64,000 bases of DNA from Leyella stercorea (GCF_021531655.1 NZ_JADYUF010000007.1:37756-101755), one strand, 5' to 3'. Shown: positions 48,484 through 58,571, counted from the stretch's first letter. The notes: generated by a model from the sequence alone, not told the origin. Translations and numbers: made by a program.

Positions 48484-49989
48484 CTACAAGCGCACCTTCT
48501 TCTTGGCACCCTTGCTCTCGTTGCTCAAGCGATCGAGCGATGTAACTACATAAGTATATTTCTGCTTACCGCCATCGTATGGCAGACGGAGCATGGTTTC
48601 GGCCGTGATGCCTACAATCTTCGACGGGTCGTCAAGATTAATCTTTTCGCCCTTCTTGAAGCGATATACCACCGACTTCGTTACCTCGTCGCCCCACTTC
48701 TTGGCCTTAGGATTGGTCCAGAACAGCACCGGTCCGTCATTAGTCCATACCACTGCCAGCTTCTTAGGTTTCTTCGGAGCCTTCGAATCGATGAACGGCA
48801 TGCGTGGTTGCAGAGCCGGATAGCGCCAATAGTTGTTGCGCAGCATAGTGCCATAGTTGCCTACATTGTCCACAGCTGCCTTTGCATACCACAGCACTGT
48901 GCCCTGAACGTAAGGCTGCTGCTGGTGTAATGCAAACTTGGCAGGCATCTGATTGATGTTGGGATTGTCAATATCGGCAAACTTAACAGTACGCTCTACG
49001 TCCTCGCCGATAAACAGCGGGCGCTTAGAAGCATAACGTCCCCACCACTCTATGAGCGTCTTGTAGTCGGCTGCCTTGTGTCCAATCTGCCAATAGAGCT
49101 GCGGCACGCTGTAGTCTACCCAACCATTGTTGACCCACAGTAGGATGTCGGCATAGAGGTCGTCGTAGTTCTGCGTGCCGTTTGTGTTGCTGCCCACCTC
49201 AACGCCAGCGCGCTTGTTGCGGTAGATACCAAACGGTGACACGCCAAACTTAACCCAAGGCTTTATCTTGTGTATGCTCTCGCCACACTCCTTGATAAAT
49301 ACGTTGACGTTGTCGCGACGCCAATCAGCACGGTCGGTAATGCCGTTGTTGTACTGCTTGAATTCGCGGTCGTCTGGAATTTGCAGTCCTGCCACCGGAT
49401 AAGGATAGAAGTAGTCGTCCATATGAATTCCGTCGATGTCATAACGCGTCACGATATCGTTGACCACCTTAATAATATAGTCGCGGTTAGAGGGTTGTCC
49501 CGGATTCAGAATGAACAGTCCGTCGTATGCAAACACGCTGCCTGGATGTCTCATGGCAACATGATTGGACGCTAAAGCCGACGTCGTCTTGGTCTTGGCA
49601 CGATAAGGATTGAGCCACGCATGCAGCTCCATACCACGACTGTGACATTGGTCTATCATCCACTGCAGAGGATCCCAGTAAGGCGAAGGAGCCTGACCCT
49701 GCTTGCCAGTGAGAAATCGGCTCCACGGTTCGAGGTCGCTCTTGTACAGCGCGTCGCACTCGGCACGTACCTGAAAGAAGATGGCATTGACTCCATCCTT
49801 CTGCAACTCGTCGAGCTGATAGCTTAGCGTCTGCTGCATCTTCTGCGTCGACATTCCGATAAACTGTCCGTTTACGCACTGTATCCAAGCTCCGCGGAAC
49901 TCTCGTTTGCGTGGAGTATAACTATCGGCAGTAGCATAAAATACGGTGCTGACAATCATCAGCACCAGCATAAGGATTTTTCTAATCAT
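48484..49989 (-). CDS. GHL10-family exported glycoside hydrolase-like protein
   Basis: The 501-residue protein has a signal peptide (1-22) followed by EFRGAWIQCVNGQF and GVNAIFFQVRAECDALYKSDLEPWSRFLTG, the GHL10 (YngK/DUF187) barrel signature. IDGIHMDDYFYP and NVNVFIKECGESIHKIKPWVKFGVSPFG follow. A fibronectin-like tail ends the chain. GHL10 proteins are thought to act on peptidoglycan or related glycans. Its start overlaps the TPR gene by four bases. Confidence 0.88.
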   Translation of the reverse strand: MIRKILMLVLMIVSTVFYATADSYTPRKREFRGAWIQCVNGQFIGMSTQKMQQTLSYQLDELQKDGVNAIFFQVRAECDALYKSDLEPWSRFLTGKQGQAPSPYWDPLQWMIDQCHSRGMELHAWLNPYRAKTKTTSALASNHVAMRHPGSVFAYDGLFILNPGQPSNRDYIIKVVNDIVTRYDIDGIHMDDYFYPYPVAGLQIPDDREFKQYNNGITDRADWRRDNVNVFIKECGESIHKIKPWVKFGVSPFGIYRNKRAGVEVGSNTNGTQNYDDLYADILLWVNNGWVDYSVPQLYWQIGHKAADYKTLIEWWGRYASKRPLFIGEDVERTVKFADIDNPNINQMPAKFALHQQQPYVQGTVLWYAKAAVDNVGNYGTMLRNNYWRYPALQPRMPFIDSKAPKKPKKLAVVWTNDGPVLFWTNPKAKKWGDEVTKSVVYRFKKGEKINLDDPSKIVGITAETMLRLPYDGGKQKYTYVVTSLDRLSNESKGAKKKVRL

Positions 49990-52052
49990 TTCTTTGAATT
50001 GGATATTTTTTTGATTACGCTGTATGCTTTGTATAATCCGAGTTCGCCTGCCTTGCTAAGGTCGGCTATGCCCTCGCTCTTCAGTCCGTTCTGCACACGT
50101 GCCAGTCCACGATTGTAGTAGGCTTCTGCCAGATTGTGGTCGATGTTAATGGCTCGTGTGAAGTCGTCGATGGCGTGTGTATAGTCACGTTCGGCCATGT
50201 ATGTACAACCGCGGTTGTAGTACAGATACTGATTGTCCTTGTCTGCCTGTATAGCCTGGTCGAGATCGGACATTATACGTGCCGACTTCAGCGATGCAGC
50301 TGTAGCGTCGCCCTTGGCGTTGCGTGCCTGTTTGTCAAACTCGTTCATCATAGTCTGGCAATAAGCCCGTTGCCACAGAGCCACTACCGACGTAGAGTCG
50401 ATGCCGAGACTGGCTTCAAGGTCGGAGATAGCATCTTCATAGTTCTGCGCTAAAGTTTCGGCAACAGCCCTCTGCACGAGTGCGGCTGCAAGCTTTTGCT
50501 GTCCTCGCGCCGCATCTACCACGGCTGTGAGCGAGTCTACTCGCTGCAACATCCGTCGTGAAGCAGCCTCGTCCATAGGAGCCGTTCCGCACACTACATA
50601 GAGTCGCAGTTGCGGATGTGCGGCGTTGAAAGCCTCCACCTTCTGTGCGAAGGCGTGATAGGTGTGAACGTCGCTCACCATGGGTGCAAACGACAGGTGG
50701 AACATCGGCTGTGCGTCAAGGCCTGTTGCCCGGTTCTGCACACGTCCGCGATATTCGCTTTTGTATTCATGTTCGGCATTGTTCTCGTCCGCCACAACAA
50801 TCTGGTTGTACTTATTGGGGTCGATTTCGCTGCGTCGGCGCATCTGCTTGCGCTTGCTGTTGTTCCATCGTGGCTGAATGCCCAGGTGCTTGTCCATCTG
50901 TGCCTTCATGATACGGAACTCGTCCATCTCAGCCTTGGCTGTCATGCCGAGTCGGCGGTAGCAGCTGGCGCGTGCCGACAGACCCGTCCAGAAGTTAGGA
51001 TATTCGTTGATCATGCGTGTATAGTCGCGAATGGCAGCACGCAGATTGCCCGTCTTGTCGAGCAAGATGGCACGATTGTATATGGCGAGAACGTTGTCGG
51101 GCTCCATACGTATCACATAGTCGAAGTCGGTGATAGCGCGGTTGTCGTCGCCCAGCTGCATACGCAGCAGTCCACGGTTGTAATGAGCCAGAAAGTTGTC
51201 GGGATCCAGGTCGAGCGCCGTGTCGTAGTCGGCCATGGCGCCACGCAGATTGTTCACGTTATATCGTGCCAGCGCACGGTTGACGTAGTTGCCTACATTC
51301 TTGGGTTTGAGGTGTATCGACTTGCTCAGATATGTATCGGCATCGCGCCACTTGCTTCTTGAGAGCGATATCATGGCACGTGTGTTCCATGCATCGGCAT
51401 CGAACGGGTCTACTTCAAGACTCCTGTCGAGCCATTGGTCGGCCTGCGTGGTGTCTTTCTGCGCCAGATACACCTGTGCCTTGAGCGAATAGGCCGGTGC
51501 AAACTTCTTCCACTTCACTATGACGGTGTCGAGGTCGAGCTGTGCGCGTTTGTAGTCTTTGCCCTCAACACGGCACAGCACACGGTTGTACCATGCGCTT
51601 TGGTTTTGCGGATTGAGGCGTATTGCAGCGTCATAGTCGGCTATTGCCTGAGCGTAATTCTTCTGTCGTATGCGGCAAAGTCCACGCAGCTCATACATAT
51701 TATATATATATGGGTTGAGCCCTATGGCGTGCGTCACGTCTGATTCGGCTCCTCCGAAATCGTCGAGATAGAACTTGGCAAGGCCCCGAAAAAACCAAGG
51801 CTCGTAGAGATATGGCTTTGCCGTGAGCACCTGATTGAAATACTGTATCGACAGCACGTAGTCTTCATAGTACAGCGCGCTGCGTCCCGACACCATAAGG
51901 CGGTCGGTATTGAATTGGGCTGAGGTGCGCTGGGGCATGAGCACAAACAGCACTGTTGCCACGAGTGCCGCTCCATAGCGCCATGTGTGTGACGTTATGG
52001 AGCGGGCATTGCTGTGATGCAACAGGAGTTTCGTTATTCGTGAAATGGTCAT
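49986..52052 (-). CDS. TPR-repeat protein, exported
   Basis: The 688-residue protein has a signal-anchor (about residues 24-45) and at least ten tetratricopeptide repeats across both halves (for example ALYYEDYVLSIQYFNQVL, YNRGLLRMQLGDDNRAITDFDYVIRM and YYNRGCTYMAERDYTHAIDDFTRAI). A middle segment (about 400-500) is non-TPR and beta-rich. TPR arrays scaffold protein complexes. Its stop overlaps the GHL10 gene start, so the two products probably work together at the envelope. Confidence 0.85.
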   Translation of the reverse strand: MTISRITKLLLHHSNARSITSHTWRYGAALVATVLFVLMPQRTSAQFNTDRLMVSGRSALYYEDYVLSIQYFNQVLTAKPYLYEPWFFRGLAKFYLDDFGGAESDVTHAIGLNPYIYNMYELRGLCRIRQKNYAQAIADYDAAIRLNPQNQSAWYNRVLCRVEGKDYKRAQLDLDTVIVKWKKFAPAYSLKAQVYLAQKDTTQADQWLDRSLEVDPFDADAWNTRAMISLSRSKWRDADTYLSKSIHLKPKNVGNYVNRALARYNVNNLRGAMADYDTALDLDPDNFLAHYNRGLLRMQLGDDNRAITDFDYVIRMEPDNVLAIYNRAILLDKTGNLRAAIRDYTRMINEYPNFWTGLSARASCYRRLGMTAKAEMDEFRIMKAQMDKHLGIQPRWNNSKRKQMRRRSEIDPNKYNQIVVADENNAEHEYKSEYRGRVQNRATGLDAQPMFHLSFAPMVSDVHTYHAFAQKVEAFNAAHPQLRLYVVCGTAPMDEAASRRMLQRVDSLTAVVDAARGQQKLAAALVQRAVAETLAQNYEDAISDLEASLGIDSTSVVALWQRAYCQTMMNEFDKQARNAKGDATAASLKSARIMSDLDQAIQADKDNQYLYYNRGCTYMAERDYTHAIDDFTRAINIDHNLAEAYYNRGLARVQNGLKSEGIADLSKAGELGLYKAYSVIKKISNSKK

Positions 52053-52075
52053 ACGATTATTGTTGGTATAAGGGC

Positions 52076-52268
52076 GTGTCAGAATAGGAGTTAGAGGAAG
52101 TTAAGAAGAAGTTAATCCATCTACGATGAATGGAAGTTAACGGACAAATGCTTTGTCTTTCAGCAATTTATACATATGTCCGCTCGCTCGGCTTTGCCGC
52201 TTGCTTTAGCAAGAACTTCTATTAACTACGGGCAAAGCCCAAACTTCCTCTAACTTCTGTTTTGACAC
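52076..52268. mobile_element. MITE-like element with 27-bp terminal inverted repeats
   Basis: The ends GTGTCAGAATAGGAGTTAG and CTAACTTCTGTTTTGACAC form a 27-bp imperfect inverted repeat (about 23 matches). The 193-bp interior has no gene and contains AAGCGGCAAAGCCGAGCG in inverted sense. Parts recur at 63727-63816 and about 63867-63880. No transposase is present. Confidence 0.65.
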
Positions 52269-52277
52269 ACTCTCCCT

Positions 52278-52841
52278 TTACTTCTTGGGGGCCTTGGTGC
52301 GATAAGCGCAGCGGAAGCGTCCGAGCAGCAGATTCTTCAGTTTGCCGCGCACCATCTGTCGGCGCATTGGCGAGATGCGGTCGATGAACATCTTGCCACC
52401 GAGATGGTCGAACTCGTGCTGCATGACGCGTGCGAGATAGCCGTCCACCCATTCGTCGTGCTCTACGAAGTTCTCGTCCTGATATTTCACGTGTATACGT
52501 GTGGGGCGTGTCACGCTCTCGTGTATTCCCGGCAGCGACAGGCATCCCTCCTCCATTGTCTCCTTCTTCGAATCTTCGTCGTATTCGAGTATGTAGGGAT
52601 TGATATAGACATGGCGGAAGTCCTTGTATTCGGGCATATCGTCGCTCAGCACATCAAGGTCGATGACGACAAGACGAATGTCGAGACCTATCTGTGGAGC
52701 TGCCAAACCGATGCCGTCGCTGGCAGTAAGAGTTTCAAACATGTTGGCCACGAGCGTCGAAAGCTCGGGATATTCTGGGGTGATGTCCTGCGCCTCTTTG
52801 CGAAGCACGGGCTGACCGTAAGTATATATAGGTAGTATCAT
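52278..52841 (-). CDS. def: Peptide deformylase
   Basis: The 187-residue metalloenzyme removes the formyl group from new proteins. Motifs: GIGLAAPQIG, EGCLSLPG (Cys ligand) and QHEFDHLGG (His ligands and Glu). I chose ATG 52841 because the longer frame would start within the promoter. The -7 box ends only five bases upstream, so the mRNA may lack a leader. Confidence 0.96.
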   Translation of the reverse strand: MILPIYTYGQPVLRKEAQDITPEYPELSTLVANMFETLTASDGIGLAAPQIGLDIRLVVIDLDVLSDDMPEYKDFRHVYINPYILEYDEDSKKETMEEGCLSLPGIHESVTRPTRIHVKYQDENFVEHDEWVDGYLARVMQHEFDHLGGKMFIDRISPMRRQMVRGKLKNLLLGRFRCAYRTKAPKK

Positions 52842-52845
52842 AATG

Positions 52846-52853
52846 CAAAAGTA
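52846..52853 (-). promoter_or_regulatory. Promoter of def (probably leaderless)
   Basis: Minus strand TACTTTTG fits TAnnTTTG and ends five bases before ATG 52841; transcription would begin at or next to the start codon. Confidence 0.6.
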
Positions 52854-52926
52854 CAAATTATAAGCTAATCGAAAAATTAATTTAAGAAATATTTTAGATT
52901 AGGTGACATAATTATAAAAAAATCAA

Positions 52927-52934
52927 TATCTTTG
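52927..52934 (+). promoter_or_regulatory. Host -7 box TATCTTTG upstream of SusC
   Basis: TATCTTTG sits about 275 bases before the SusC start. If used, the mRNA leader contains all of palindromic array 3. No TTTG is visible at the expected -33 position. Confidence 0.5.
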
Positions 52935-53000
52935 CAAAACAAAAACCTAAAAAGGTGAATTTTTATGACAAAAAAACCGATGAGAATATCGTGATATTTC

Positions 53001-53104
53001 AGATGTAGCCCTTTTGGCTTGCAAATGGACTCCTTTTACACTCCAAAAGGACTCCTTTTACAGGTCAAAAGGGCTACTTTTGCAATGCAAAAGGACTCCT
53101 TTTG
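53001..53104. repeat. Palindromic repeat array 3 (five units)
   Basis: Five 21-23-bp units of AAAAGGACTCCTTTT type; GTAGCCCTTTT at the left pairs with AAAAGGGCTAC further right. It fills the 370-base region between def and SusC, in the presumed leader. Confidence 0.87.
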
Positions 53105-53209
53105 AAAACGCATTGCACAACTACTTGAAAACAAGGATTTTACAGATAGAGAATATCAACAAAAGTACAATAAAATAACATTATAAATACAGAAACCATT
53201 AATTTGCTT

Positions 53210-56200
53210 ATGAGAAAACGCAAGATGATTGTTGCTGCATTGGCTATGCTCGCATGCGCCAACTCGCCACAGACGGTTTGGGCGCAACAGCACGATGCCA
53301 ACCAGGCAGCAAAAGTGGAGAATGGTGTCCGCAAAACAATTCCATCCGTAAAGGGTATCGTATTGTCGGCTGACGACGGACTGCCCGTAATTGGCGCCAG
53401 CATCCAGGTGGCTGGCAGCAAGCTGCAGACCATGACTGACGCCGAGGGACGTTTCGAATTGACAAACGTCGCATCGGACAGCAAACTGAAAATCTCGTAC
53501 ATCGGAATGACTACCACCACGGTATCGCCTTCGGCTCAGATGAAGGTGACGCTGCAGTCGGACAGCAAGCTGCTCGACGACGTTGTGGTTACGGGTATGT
53601 TCAATCGTAAGAAGGAAGGATTTACCGGTTCGGCAGTAACTATCAAGGGCGAGGACTTGAAGAAATTCAGTACCAACAACGTTGCAAAGTCTATTGCCGC
53701 CATGTCGCCCGGACTTAACATAATGGACAACAATCTCTCGGGCTCTAATCCTAACAACCTGCCCGACATGCGTATGCGTGGCGGTGCAAATATGGACCTC
53801 GGCACCAGCCAGGACGTGCTCACCGTGCAGGGCGAGTACGAGACTTACGCCAACCAGCCGTTGCTCATCATGGACGGTTTTGAAATCTCCATACAGACGC
53901 TTGCCGACCTTGACCCCGACCGCGTGAAGTCTATCGTCATTCTGAAGGACGCAGCTGCCACAGCCATCTACGGTTCGCGTGCTGCCAATGGCGTTATAGT
54001 AATCGAAAGCAAGACTCCGAAACCGGGCCGCATCTGGGTGACTTACGGTGGCGAAATGCGTATCGAGGCTCCCGACTTGACGGGCTACAACCTCATGAAC
54101 GCACAGGAAAAGCTCGATGCCGAACTTAAGGCTGGAGTATATATTGAGGGTGGCGAAACCGTTGACAAGTGGCAACTGTACCAGAAGAAGCTGAAGAACG
54201 TGCTCTCGGGCGTTGACACCTACTGGCTCAGCAAGCCGCTGCGCACATCGGTTCAGCAGCGCCACACCGTCACACTTGAAGGCGGCGACGACGCTCTGCG
54301 ATACCGTATGTACGTAGGCTACAACAGTTCGCCGGGTGTGATGAAGAACAGCGGACGCGACGTGCTCACCGGTATGCTCGACTTCCAGTATCATCTCAAC
54401 AAGGTGTTGCTCAAGAACAGCATCACTATCGACAATTCTACTGCCGACGAATCCAACTATGGCAGCTTCAGCCAGTACACCAAGCTCAACCCGTATCTCT
54501 CACCCTACGACGAGAATGGCAATCTGCAGAAGAACATGGACGACTTCACCGGCACCAATATGGGAATGTCGCAATATGCCAATCCGCTCTACAACACTAC
54601 ATTCAACAGCAAGAACCGCAGCAAGAACTTCAGCGTGCGCGAGCTGTTCAAGGTGGAGTACACTCCTACCAAGGACCTGCGTCTTGAGGGTGCATTCTCG
54701 CTCTCGAAGAGTGTAGGACACCACGACATATTCCGTCCGGCCCAGCACACCGACTTCGACAATATCAGCGACCCGACACTCAAGGGCGATTACCGACGCA
54801 CACAGAACGAGTCGGTCAACTGGGGAGTCGACCTTACAGCCAGCTGGAACAAGCAGCTCAACGACCACTACATCACATCCAATGCCCGCATGAGCATTCA
54901 GGAGAACAGTACCGACACGTATGGCGCTTACGTGACCGGTTTTCCTAACGACAACATGGACGACATACTCTTCGGCAAGAAGTATAACGAGAAGGTGACG
55001 GGTGGCGAGAGCACAAGCCGCTCTATCGGATGGGTACTCAGCGGCGGCTACTCTTACAAGTACAAGTATTCTGTCGACTTCAACATACGCCTCGACGGCT
55101 CGTCAGAGTTTGGCAAGAACAACCGTTGGGCACCTTTCTGGTCGACCGGTTTGCGCTACGACTTGAAGAAGGAGAGCTTCATGAAGAACGTGTCGTTCAT
55201 TTCCGACCTCGTGCTGCGCGCCACATACGGAACCACGGGTTCGCAGGGTTTCTCGCCCTATCAGGCTCACAGCTACTACACTTACTCTTTGCTGCTGCCC
55301 TATCTGTCGTCTGACGGAACCGGCGCCAACATCCTCGCCATGCACAACGAGAACCTGAAGTGGCAGACCACACGCAACACCAACTTCGCGCTCGAACTCG
55401 GACTGTTCGACCATCGACTTACAGCCCGCATCGAACATTATAATAAGGTGACCAACAACCTTATCACAAACATCTCGCTTGCACCCTCACTCGGATTTAC
55501 AACCTATCCCGAAAACCTTGGCAAGATTGAGAATAAGGGTTGGGAGATCAGCCTCTCGGCAATACCTTATCGCAACCCTGCCAAGCAGGCTTACTGGACT
55601 GTCACGCTCAACGGGTCGCACAACAAGGACAAGCTTGTTGAGATTTCGGAGGCTATGCGCCACATCAACGAGAAGAGCACTAACGAACTGAAGGACAGTC
55701 CGCTGCCAAGATACCAGGAGGGATACTCCATGTCGAGCATCTGGGTTGTGCCTTCGCTGGGCATCGACCCCGCTACCGGCGACGAAATACTCGTCAAGCG
55801 CAATGGCGAACTGACCAACCAGGCCGGCTATAGCGGCACCGACGCTGTGCCCTACGGCAATACCGAGCCTACATGGCAGGGATATATCAACTCGTCGTTC
55901 ACCTACATGGGTCTGGGCGTTGACGTTAGTTTCCGCTACAAATTTGGTGGACAGGTGTACAACCAGACACTCGTCGACAAGGTGGAGAACGCCAACCTGG
56001 CATACAATGCCGACCGACGCGTCACCCAACTCAGATGGCAGAAACCTGGCGACCACGCCATGTTCCGCGCACTCAATCCTCATGGAGCCGGCACCAAGGC
56101 CACATCGCGATTCGTTATGGACGAGAATGTTTTCCAGGGCAGCACTCTGTCGTTCTATTATCGCATGGATACGAAAAACGCCCGATTCATAAAGAACTGG

Positions 56201-56329
56201 GGACTCAGCTCCGCCAAACTCGGATTTACTATGGAGGACCTGTTCTATCTGTCGTCGGTGAAGCGCGAGCGCGGTCTCGACTATCCGTTCTCACGCCAGT
56301 TCACATTCTCTCTGAACGTAGCATTCTAA
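53210..56329 (+). CDS. SusC-like TonB-dependent outer-membrane transporter
   Basis: The 1039-residue protein has a signal peptide (to AQQ), a carboxypeptidase-regulatory plug extension (VKGIVLSADDGLPVIGASIQVAGSKLQTMTDAEGRFELTNV), a TonB plug domain (DDVVVTGMFNRKKEGFTGSAVTI...ILKDAAATAIYGSRAANGVIVI), and a 22-strand barrel ending SFNFSLNVAF-like FTFSLNVAF. ATG 53210 is used rather than an upstream TTG. With SusD it forms a pedal-bin importer. Confidence 0.95.
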   Translation: MRKRKMIVAALAMLACANSPQTVWAQQHDANQAAKVENGVRKTIPSVKGIVLSADDGLPVIGASIQVAGSKLQTMTDAEGRFELTNVASDSKLKISYIGMTTTTVSPSAQMKVTLQSDSKLLDDVVVTGMFNRKKEGFTGSAVTIKGEDLKKFSTNNVAKSIAAMSPGLNIMDNNLSGSNPNNLPDMRMRGGANMDLGTSQDVLTVQGEYETYANQPLLIMDGFEISIQTLADLDPDRVKSIVILKDAAATAIYGSRAANGVIVIESKTPKPGRIWVTYGGEMRIEAPDLTGYNLMNAQEKLDAELKAGVYIEGGETVDKWQLYQKKLKNVLSGVDTYWLSKPLRTSVQQRHTVTLEGGDDALRYRMYVGYNSSPGVMKNSGRDVLTGMLDFQYHLNKVLLKNSITIDNSTADESNYGSFSQYTKLNPYLSPYDENGNLQKNMDDFTGTNMGMSQYANPLYNTTFNSKNRSKNFSVRELFKVEYTPTKDLRLEGAFSLSKSVGHHDIFRPAQHTDFDNISDPTLKGDYRRTQNESVNWGVDLTASWNKQLNDHYITSNARMSIQENSTDTYGAYVTGFPNDNMDDILFGKKYNEKVTGGESTSRSIGWVLSGGYSYKYKYSVDFNIRLDGSSEFGKNNRWAPFWSTGLRYDLKKESFMKNVSFISDLVLRATYGTTGSQGFSPYQAHSYYTYSLLLPYLSSDGTGANILAMHNENLKWQTTRNTNFALELGLFDHRLTARIEHYNKVTNNLITNISLAPSLGFTTYPENLGKIENKGWEISLSAIPYRNPAKQAYWTVTLNGSHNKDKLVEISEAMRHINEKSTNELKDSPLPRYQEGYSMSSIWVVPSLGIDPATGDEILVKRNGELTNQAGYSGTDAVPYGNTEPTWQGYINSSFTYMGLGVDVSFRYKFGGQVYNQTLVDKVENANLAYNADRRVTQLRWQKPGDHAMFRALNPHGAGTKATSRFVMDENVFQGSTLSFYYRMDTKNARFIKNWGLSSAKLGFTMEDLFYLSSVKRERGLDYPFSRQFTFSLNVAF

Positions 56330-56352
56330 TTACAATCTAACACGCAATAATT

Positions 56353-57852
56353 ATGAAATACATATATATATTGGTAATAGCCGTGCTGACGGGAAGCCTG
56401 TCTTCGTGCAACGACTGGCTTGACGTATCGCCAAAGCAATATATTCCAGCCGACAAGATGTTCGAGTCGGAGTCGGGTTTCAAGGATATTCTCACCGGCA
56501 TCTATCTCCGAATGGGCACCACCAGCCTCTACGCAGGCGACCTCACATACGCCTATCTTGACGAAATGGCAGGTCTGTACAGCGACTATCCCGAGCGCAA
56601 CAATTCGAACGTGTTCAATCAGTCGACGGTTTTCGACTACGACAACCTATTCCTCGACAAGCGCAACGGCATCTACGAGGCACAGTACAACGTCATTTCC
56701 AACATCAACAATTTGCTGACCGGACTGGAGAGTCATCGCGAAGTGCTCACATCGCCCCACTATTACGAGGTGATAAAGGGCGAAGCGCTGGGTCTGCGAG
56801 CCTTCCTCTACTTCGACTTGCTGCGTCTCTACGGCCCCATCTACAGCCAGCATCCTACCGATGCTGCCATCCCCTACAAGACAACGTTCGACACCGAACC
56901 CACTCCGGTGTTGCCTGCCAATGAGGTTGTGGCTAAGATTGTAGACGACCTGAAGGCTGCCGAGCAGCTGCTCGAAGCTCACGACACACGCGACTTCTTC
57001 ACCGATGAGAACGACCGTACCGCATTCCTCAGCAACCGCGAGTTCCGTATGAACGTGTATGCTGTCAAGGCTATGCTCGCACGTGTGTATTGCTATGCCG
57101 GAGAAAAGCCCCTTGCCGTGCAGAAGGCGCAGGAAGTGATCGATGCTTCCAAAATATTCAGCCTCTACAAGAGCCAGACTGCATCCAACTACAACTCTAT
57201 ACGCTATGGCGAACAGATATTCGGACTCAGCGTACACGAGTTGTCTACATTGCTCGACAACAACTTCATGATGATGGATCTCGACTCTTACAACTCTGCT
57301 ACAAACAGACGTTTCGGACTGACCGAGCAGATGATGAACCAGATTTACGAGGGATTCACTTCCGACTGGCGCCAGAACATCGTGGCATTCTCGTGGGACG
57401 ACAGCCATGCCAACGCCTTCTGCAAGAAGTATAATCAAGCTCCGCTGCTCAGCGCATACGGCTATCAGGGCGCCGATGCCATACCGCTCATACGTCTTCC
57501 GGAGATGTACTACATCATAGCCGAGTGTGCCGACGACGCTCAGACAAGTGTCAACGCACTCAACACCGTACGCTTCGCACGCGGCATTTCGTACAGCGAC
57601 GAGATATTCACTAACGGATATGACCAGCCAGACGTCGCATCGGCTGAGAACAAGGAGCAGACACGCCGCATCAACGAAATCATGAAGGAGTATCGCAAGG
57701 AGTACTTCGCCGAGGGACAACTGTTCTACTTCCTCAAGAATCACGCCTATAGCAGATACTACGGATGCAACGTCGATGGTATGACTGCAAAGCAATATCA
57801 GATGCCTTTGCCCGACAACGAGAAGATATTCGGCAACAACTCTAAAAAGTAA
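56353..57852 (+). CDS. SusD-like lipoprotein (RagB/SusD)
   Basis: The 499-residue surface lipoprotein has lipobox LSSC (about Cys19), the TPR-like N-terminal domain (SSCNDWLDVSPKQYIPADKMFESESGFKDILTGIYLRMG) and the later SusD signatures (GEALGLRAFLYFDLLRLYGPI; LIRLPEMYYIIAEC). It lids the SusC barrel and binds substrate. It starts 23 bases after SusC. Confidence 0.95.
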   Translation: MKYIYILVIAVLTGSLSSCNDWLDVSPKQYIPADKMFESESGFKDILTGIYLRMGTTSLYAGDLTYAYLDEMAGLYSDYPERNNSNVFNQSTVFDYDNLFLDKRNGIYEAQYNVISNINNLLTGLESHREVLTSPHYYEVIKGEALGLRAFLYFDLLRLYGPIYSQHPTDAAIPYKTTFDTEPTPVLPANEVVAKIVDDLKAAEQLLEAHDTRDFFTDENDRTAFLSNREFRMNVYAVKAMLARVYCYAGEKPLAVQKAQEVIDASKIFSLYKSQTASNYNSIRYGEQIFGLSVHELSTLLDNNFMMMDLDSYNSATNRRFGLTEQMMNQIYEGFTSDWRQNIVAFSWDDSHANAFCKKYNQAPLLSAYGYQGADAIPLIRLPEMYYIIAECADDAQTSVNALNTVRFARGISYSDEIFTNGYDQPDVASAENKEQTRRINEIMKEYRKEYFAEGQLFYFLKNHAYSRYYGCNVDGMTAKQYQMPLPDNEKIFGNNSKK

Positions 57853-57860
57853 GAACAACT

Positions 57861-58571
57861 ATGAAACATATACTTTTATTTATAGCGACCGTTGTTTTGG
57901 CTTGCAGCTACATCAGTTGCTCTGAAGAGAAAATCGAGATGTACAACCAGGAGCCACGCATCAACTTCAATCAAAGTATAGTATACGGCGAACTCACCGA
58001 CACCGACTATGTAAAGATGAAGACCGACCCGTATCGTGTGGACAGCTTCCGAGTGAGAATACAGGGCGATTTGCTCACATCCAGCCGCGACCTTTGCGTC
58101 AAGCAGAGCGACAACAGCGAATATCAGAACTCGCTCGAACTGCTGATAGACGACAAATATACGTTCAGCAAGCTTGACGGAGTAGAACAGAAGTTCTATT
58201 TCAAGGTGAAACGTCCTGCATACAAGCCCGGCAACAAGACCTACGGTTGCAATATTGTATTCGACAACGACAACCCCAAGCACCAGTTCCTTAAAGGCAT
58301 AGTAAGCGACAGCTACGCCGAGGTGAACTACGTTTGGAAGATTGAAATACCAGACAACTGGTATGACTACTCATGGACGGGTTGGGGCGACTTCAGCGTA
58401 ACCAAATACTGCTACATAATGGACGTGCTGGGATATACGTTCGACAAGATAACAACCGATCAGGAGAACGACGAGGCAATGGAGAAGGTCGGCGCTGCCT
58501 ACGAGGAATACAAACGTGAGCACGGTCCGATACTCGACGAGAACGGCAACGATATTTTCCCGGATGAATAA
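57861..58571 (+). CDS. DUF4843 lipoprotein
   Basis: The 236-residue lipoprotein has a lipobox ISC (Cys21) and a beta-sandwich-like body with the DUF4843 opening YNQEPRINFNQS. It is usually encoded between SusD and a PKD lipoprotein in peptide-type SusC/D loci. It lies 8 bases after SusD. Likely a surface accessory binding protein. Confidence 0.8.
   Translation: MKHILLFIATVVLACSYISCSEEKIEMYNQEPRINFNQSIVYGELTDTDYVKMKTDPYRVDSFRVRIQGDLLTSSRDLCVKQSDNSEYQNSLELLIDDKYTFSKLDGVEQKFYFKVKRPAYKPGNKTYGCNIVFDNDNPKHQFLKGIVSDSYAEVNYVWKIEIPDNWYDYSWTGWGDFSVTKYCYIMDVLGYTFDKITTDQENDEAMEKVGAAYEEYKREHGPILDENGNDIFPDE

Noticed and set aside
53156..54394. 412-residue frame on the minus strand
   Set aside because: It lies wholly opposite SusC and has no recognisable domain; its composition is that of a reverse-strand shadow of a GC-rich gene.
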